Assembly (NCBI GenBank): GCA_020216575.1
Contig: JAIUYC010000104.1
Location: 1 to 8,644 of the forward strand
DNA: 8,644 nt
Direction of reading: 5' to 3'
Source: Coleofasciculus sp. S288
Lineage (GTDB): Bacteria; Cyanobacteriota; Cyanobacteriia; Cyanobacteriales; Coleofasciculaceae
Under the pieces are notes generated by a model. It was given only the letters and a program-made list of their open reading frames with translations. It ran no database searches and had not been told where the DNA came from. This document shows, one piece after another, positions 5,560-8,644 of this stretch; the stretch's first letter is position 1, and every line of letters begins with the position of its first letter. The translations under genes were made by a program, and so were the position numbers.

Positions 5560-6642
5560 CTAATCTCCCAGGCAAATCCCCAAGCCTTTGGCTGTTTTGA
5601 CAAGAGTGCCATTTGGGTCTACGGCTTGATACTTGCCAATCGCCTCAGCAATTGGCACGGCTACAACTTGGCGGTTTTGCCAGGTCACCATCTGGTCATA
5701 TTGTTCGGTCGCGATTAGATCGACAGCAGCAACACCAAAGGCTGACCCTACCAACCGGTCCAGGGGTGAAGGCATACCACCGCGCTGGGTATGCCCCAAC
5801 ACCGTGACTCGCGTTTCCGCACCTGTACAGGCAGAAATGCGATCGGCGAGATATTGACCAATACCTCCTAAGCGGCATTCCCCGAAGCGATCGCTCCATT
5901 TGACCACCTCACCCGTTTCTGTACAAACCGCCTCTGACACAACTACCACGCTGAAGTGTTTGCCTTGACGCTGGCGTTCTAGAATATCACGGCAGACGTT
6001 GTCGATAGTGTAAGAAATTTCTGGAATCAAGATGATATCTGCTCCTCCCGCAATTCCGGCGGAGATAGCAATGTGACCGGCATCTCGACCCATCACTTCC
6101 AAAATCATCACCCGGTCGTGACTGGCAGCTGTAAATTGCAAGCGATCGAGTGCTTCGGTTGCGATATTAACTGCCGTATCAAAGCCAATCGAACGCTCTG
6201 TAATCCCAACATCGTTATCAATGGTTTTGGGAATTGCCACAAAGTTAAGATTGCCTTGCTGGGCAATTTTGCGGAGAATTGCCAAACTGCCATCGCCTCC
6301 AACACCAATCAAGGCATCGAGTCCCAGGAGATGATACCCTTCAATGATGTCTTCAGAGCGATCGCGTAGTGTCCCGTCGGGCATCGGAAACGCAAATGGG
6401 TCACCTTTGTTCGTTGTTCCCAGCATCGTACCCCCCTGTGTTAGTGTTGGCTCGACCTTTTCGATTTCAAGCTTCACCGCTTGAGGCGGACGGCTCATCA
6501 ACCCATTTGTAGCGCGATAAATTCCCCACACCTCCCAGTTATAAGTCCCTGTAGCGCGGCGAGTCACAGCCCGAACCACTGCATTTAACCCCGCACAATC
6601 TCCGCCACTGGTGAGAATCCCAATCCGTCTGTGTTCTCCCAT
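5560..6642 (-). CDS. pfkA: ATP-dependent 6-phosphofructokinase
   Basis: PfkA phosphorylates fructose-6-phosphate to fructose-1,6-bisphosphate, the committed step of glycolysis, in the cytoplasm. From the ATG at 6642 the protein has 360 residues. It shows TSGGDCAGLN (11-20) for nucleotide binding, GGDGS (115-119), PKTIDND (138-144) with the catalytic aspartate, then MGRDAGHIA and a C-terminal GHTQRGG. Gly in GGDGS points to ATP as donor. Lys in PKTIDND replaces the Gly of E. coli PfkA and is shared with PPi-type and long-lineage ATP enzymes. An in-frame GTG at 6684 would add 14 residues, but family proteins usually begin just before the RIGILTSGGD segment, so I prefer 6642. Neither start has a clear Shine-Dalgarno sequence. 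It is transcribed away from fbp, whose product reverses this reaction. Confidence 0.94.
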   Translation of the reverse strand: MGEHRRIGILTSGGDCAGLNAVVRAVTRRATGTYNWEVWGIYRATNGLMSRPPQAVKLEIEKVEPTLTQGGTMLGTTNKGDPFAFPMPDGTLRDRSEDIIEGYHLLGLDALIGVGGDGSLAILRKIAQQGNLNFVAIPKTIDNDVGITERSIGFDTAVNIATEALDRLQFTAASHDRVMILEVMGRDAGHIAISAGIAGGADIILIPEISYTIDNVCRDILERQRQGKHFSVVVVSEAVCTETGEVVKWSDRFGECRLGGIGQYLADRISACTGAETRVTVLGHTQRGGMPSPLDRLVGSAFGVAAVDLIATEQYDQMVTWQNRQVVAVPIAEAIGKYQAVDPNGTLVKTAKGLGICLGD

Positions 6643-6740
6643 AAGATGTTTAATGTCTTTTTGAGTCGCTTTACCATTTTCCACGTTTCAAGTAAATTTG
6701 ACCTCAGACGTAGCTATTTGAAAAGGAAACTATTGTAAAG

Positions 6741-6747
6741 ATTTATA
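6741..6747 (-). promoter_or_regulatory. Possible -10 element for pfkA
   Basis: Read on the minus strand this is TATAAAT, about 100 nt before the pfkA ATG. No good -35 lies 16-18 bp upstream of it, so the promoter call is weak. Confidence 0.3.
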
Positions 6748-6775
6748 GCTGGAATAAACTCTCGGATTTGCCTCA

Positions 6776-6807
6776 AGTTTGTCACTTTTTCGCCCTGAGT
6801 TTGTCAC
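6776..6807. repeat. Direct repeat pair AGTTTGTCAC in the pfkA-fbp control region
   Basis: AGTTTGTCAC occurs at 6776-6785 and again at 6798-6807, with starts 22 bp apart, about two helical turns. Such spacing fits two protein subunits on the same DNA face. The pair lies between pfkA and fbp, upstream of the possible pfkA -10. The binding protein is unknown. Confidence 0.45.
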
Positions 6808-6884
6808 ACTCCTAGGTCTAAACTGACGGAAAGATCTCTATAGCCATCCAATTTAAGTTATGAAAATCACTGAACTATCACTAT

Positions 6885-6904
6885 AAACGGGAGCGGTTCC
6901 GTTT
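6885..6904. repeat. Hairpin in the pfkA-fbp spacer
   Basis: AAACGGGA (6885-6892) pairs with TTCCGTTT (6897-6904) around a GCGG loop, 8 bp with one G-T. One more T follows on the plus strand, so it resembles a weak terminator or attenuator in the fbp leader if transcription starts upstream. Apart from this, the direct repeats and the -10-like sites, I see no gene in 6643-7071. Confidence 0.4.
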
Positions 6905-7016
6905 TAGGGAGGCGTCGAGTACTTTCTGTAGTTCGTCTAAAGTTAGAGGCTGCATTAGCAATGCCTTCCTAAGATAGAAGGAAAGACGGTGGGTTATGCA
7001 GGAGATTAGGGCTGCG

Positions 7017-7022
7017 TATAAA
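7017..7022 (+). promoter_or_regulatory. Possible -10 element for fbp
   Basis: TATAAA (with a following T) lies about 50 bp before the fbp ATG, which would give a leader of roughly 40 nt. The sequence 17 bp upstream (TTATGC) is a poor -35. A second TATAAA at 6882-6887 is an alternative for a longer leader. Confidence 0.35.
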
Positions 7023-7071
7023 TACTTAGCCTTTAGGACTATTGCGTCACTCGATACGGAGGACAAAAATT

Positions 7072-8139
7072 ATGGCAGATGTAGTTCAGCCTCTAGGTGA
7101 GGCAGAACGCACCTTAGATCGGGATTGTACAACGCTGTCTCGTCACGTTCTACAGCAACTCCAAAGCTTTGGTGCAGAGGCTCAAGATCTCAGTGCGCTG
7201 ATGAATCGCATTGCCTTGGCCGCAAAGCTAATTGCTCGACGCTTAAGTCGTGCTGGTTTAGTGGAAGGAGTGCTGGGTTTTACGGGTGAGACCAATGTGC
7301 AGGGGGAATCTGTCAAAAAGATGGATACCTATGCCAACGATGTCTTTATCTCGGTGTTCAAGCAAAGCGGTCTTGTCTGTCGCTTGGCATCCGAGGAAAT
7401 GGAAAAACCCTACTACATCCCAGAAAACTGCCCTATTGGACGCTACACTCTGCTCTATGACCCTATTGATGGTTCCTCGAATATCGACATCAACTTAAAT
7501 ATTGGTTCGATTTTTTCAATTCGCAGGCAAGAAGGAGATGATATCGACGGCGAAGCCCGCGATTTGCTCCAACATGGGCGCAAACAACTTGCCGCTGGCT
7601 ACATTCTCTACGGACCGAGCACAATGCTGGTGTACTCCATCGGCAGGGGGGTTCATTCGTTTACCCTTGACCCCAGCTTGGGGGAATTTATCCTTTCCAA
7701 TGAAAACATCAAGGTGCCAGACCACGGTTCGATTTATAGCGTGAATGAGGGAAACTTCTGGCAGTGGGATGAATCAATCCGGGACTTCATTCGCTACGTC
7801 CATCGCCATGAAGGCTATACCGCTCGTTATAGCGGGGCGTTAGTTGGAGATTTTCACCGGATTTTGTCTCAGGGTGGCGTCTTCCTCTATCCCGGTACTT
7901 TGAAGAAGCCGGAAGGAAAGTTGCGTCTGCTGTACGAAACAGCTCCCCTTGCTTTTTTGATTGATCAAGCCGGTGGTAGAGCGAGCACGGGAACCCAAGA
8001 GCTTTTGGATGTTGTTCCAAAGGCGCTGCATCAAAGAACCCCGTTGATTATTGGTAGCAACGAGGATGTAGCCCTTGTCGAGTCCTTTATTCAGGAACGC
8101 GCACGGGAGGCTCAAGAAACCACAATGGCTCGTTCTTAG
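7072..8139 (+). CDS. fbp: Fructose-1,6-bisphosphatase class 1
   Basis: Fbp hydrolyses fructose-1,6-bisphosphate to fructose-6-phosphate in the Calvin cycle and gluconeogenesis. The 355-aa protein has [11 protein letters not shown] (about 75-85), LASEEME (105-111), the metal-binding DPIDGSSN (130-137), and GKLRLLYE (282-289) with the catalytic-site glutamate, followed by [14 protein letters not shown]. The length is normal. The stretch from about 151 to 175 has no cysteine, so the thioredoxin-regulated cysteine loop of chloroplast FBPases is absent. GGAGGA at 7058-7063 lies 8 nt before the ATG at 7072, which decides this start over an in-frame ATG at 7042. tal follows on the same strand after 80 bp. 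Fbp-tal is the beginning of the Nostoc fbp-tal-zwf-opcA operon, so zwf may lie beyond the window. Confidence 0.96.
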   Translation: MADVVQPLGEAERTLDRDCTTLSRHVLQQLQSFGAEAQDLSALMNRIALAAKLIARRLSRAGLVEGVLGFTGETNVQGESVKKMDTYANDVFISVFKQSGLVCRLASEEMEKPYYIPENCPIGRYTLLYDPIDGSSNIDINLNIGSIFSIRRQEGDDIDGEARDLLQHGRKQLAAGYILYGPSTMLVYSIGRGVHSFTLDPSLGEFILSNENIKVPDHGSIYSVNEGNFWQWDESIRDFIRYVHRHEGYTARYSGALVGDFHRILSQGGVFLYPGTLKKPEGKLRLLYETAPLAFLIDQAGGRASTGTQELLDVVPKALHQRTPLIIGSNEDVALVESFIQERAREAQETTMARS

Positions 8140-8141
8140 TA

Positions 8142-8187
8142 GTTATTTAGTTAGTAGTATTTCCCACGTTAACTACTAACTAATAAC
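8142..8187 (+). repeat. Long inverted repeat between fbp and tal
   Basis: TTAGTTAGTAGT (8147-8158) and ACTACTAACTAA (8172-8183) are perfect 12-bp complements. GTTA (8142-8145) pairs with TAAC (8184-8187), leaving T8146 bulged, for 16 bp in all with a 13-nt loop. It begins two nt after the fbp stop. No U-run follows, so partial termination or RNA processing within the operon is more likely than full termination. The right arm looks like short repeated ACTA units, the kind of low-complexity repeat often seen in cyanobacterial spacers. Confidence 0.6.
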
Positions 8188-8219
8188 CAATGACATCTCA
8201 AATTATTAGGAGTTCAGTA

Positions 8220-8644
8220 ATGACAGCCAAGAATCCCATATTGGAAATTGAACAGAGTTATGGTCAGAGTATCTGGATGGATAATCTGAGCCGTACTCTG
8301 ATTCAGTCCGGCGAACTCAAGCGCCTGATTGAGGAGCGGGGGATTGTAGGAATTACGTCCAACCCGACTATTTTTGAAAAAGCGATCGTGGGGAACGCTA
8401 TTTACGACGCTGATATCGAAGCGGGTATTCGTGAGGGGAAATCAGTCCAGGAAATTTACGAATCTCTAGTGTTTGATGACATCCGCAATGCCTGCGATAT
8501 CCTCAAACCCGTCTATGATTCGAGCAATGGACTCGACGGTTACGTCAGCATTGAAGTACCACCAGTCATCGCCAACGATACCGAAAAAACGATTGAAGAA
8601 GCCCGACGCTATTTCAATCAAATTGGTCGGAAAACGTGATGATT
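8220..8644 (+). CDS. tal: Transaldolase, N-terminal part, with apparent frameshift at the window end
   Basis: Transaldolase moves a dihydroxyacetone unit between sugar phosphates in the pentose phosphate pathway. The visible part has SIWMDNLSR, LIEERGIVGITSNPTIFEKAI (Schiff-base barrel strands; the Asp of WMDN belongs to the active site) and ANDTEKTIEEARRYFNQIGR. AGGAG at 8208-8212, 7 nt before the ATG at 8220, sets the start; an in-frame ATG at 8190 has no such site. In the literal frame the protein reads GRKT and stops at TGA 8637-8639 after 139 codons. Shifted by one base in the A-run 8631-8634, the sequence reads N-V-M-I to the window edge, as the family expects after G-R. So one base appears missing, by sequencing error or mutation. 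The catalytic lysine lies beyond the window. Confidence 0.85.

Noticed and set aside
5696..6369. Several ORFs of 60-100 aa on either strand inside pfkA, and similar ones inside nrdJ and fbp
   Set aside because: They are out-of-frame shadows of well-conserved enzymes, with no independent start signals.
6881..7066. 61-aa ORF on the minus strand upstream of fbp, with the tail MQPLTLDELQKVLDASLK
   Set aside because: The tail looks somewhat protein-like, but the ORF covers the fbp ribosome-binding site and -10 region in antisense, has no recognised homology and no ribosome-binding site. A 24-aa peptide from the internal ATG cannot be supported from sequence alone.
7042..7071. Upstream ATG start for fbp
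   Set aside because: It adds ten residues with no ribosome-binding site, while GGAGGA sits 8 nt before the ATG at 7072.
8190..8219. Upstream ATG start for tal
   Set aside because: It lies immediately after the inverted repeat, without a Shine-Dalgarno sequence. AGGAG is correctly spaced only for 8220.

Overview
The window reads as chromosomal DNA of a cyanobacterium, most likely a larger or filamentous type. The octamer GCGATCGC (HIP1) occurs eight times in 8.6 kb (for example at 254, 527, 1472, 3501, 3845, 4240, 5887 and 6358). The gene families are typically cyanobacterial: an alr4036-type PPOX flavoprotein, an AdoCbl-dependent ribonucleotide reductase, a short RRM protein, and pfkA next to fbp-tal. 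The spacers carry the short palindromic repeats that are common in these genomes.

Layout. 1-278 (-) is the 5' end of a PPOX-family flavoprotein, diverging from nrdJ across a 118-bp promoter region with a good sigma-70 promoter (334-362) and an inverted repeat. 397-4222 (+) is nrdJ, monomeric class II ribonucleoside-triphosphate reductase, interrupted twice. A 407-residue LAGLIDADG intein (1219-2439) splits the protein after residue 274. An ORF-less group I intron (2842-3142, 301 nt) splits the mRNA one codon after the catalytic thiyl-radical cysteine. Removing both gives a continuous 767-aa reductase with all five expected cysteines, so I read the gene as functional, not broken. A HIP1-centred palindrome and a 72-aa hypothetical protein follow, closed by a hairpin terminator near 4600.

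4621-4869 is a structured leader with two nested long-range helices ahead of an 88-aa RRM RNA-binding protein (4870-5136). 5137-5559 has no gene but holds two MITE-like palindromic repeats (5190-5305 and 5436-5525) with a separate 10-bp inverted repeat between them.

The last third is central carbon metabolism. pfkA lies on the minus strand (5560-6642). After a 429-bp control region come fbp (7072-8139) and tal (8220-) on the plus strand. PfkA and Fbp drive opposite steps between fructose-6-phosphate and fructose-1,6-bisphosphate, and fbp-tal is the start of the fbp-tal-zwf-opcA oxidative pentose phosphate operon known in Nostoc. The transaldolase frame shifts at an A4 run (8631-8634), just before the window ends.

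The most notable biology is nrdJ: one essential-type gene that needs both RNA splicing and protein splicing to make its active site. The leader of the RRM gene is the best candidate for an undescribed regulatory RNA.
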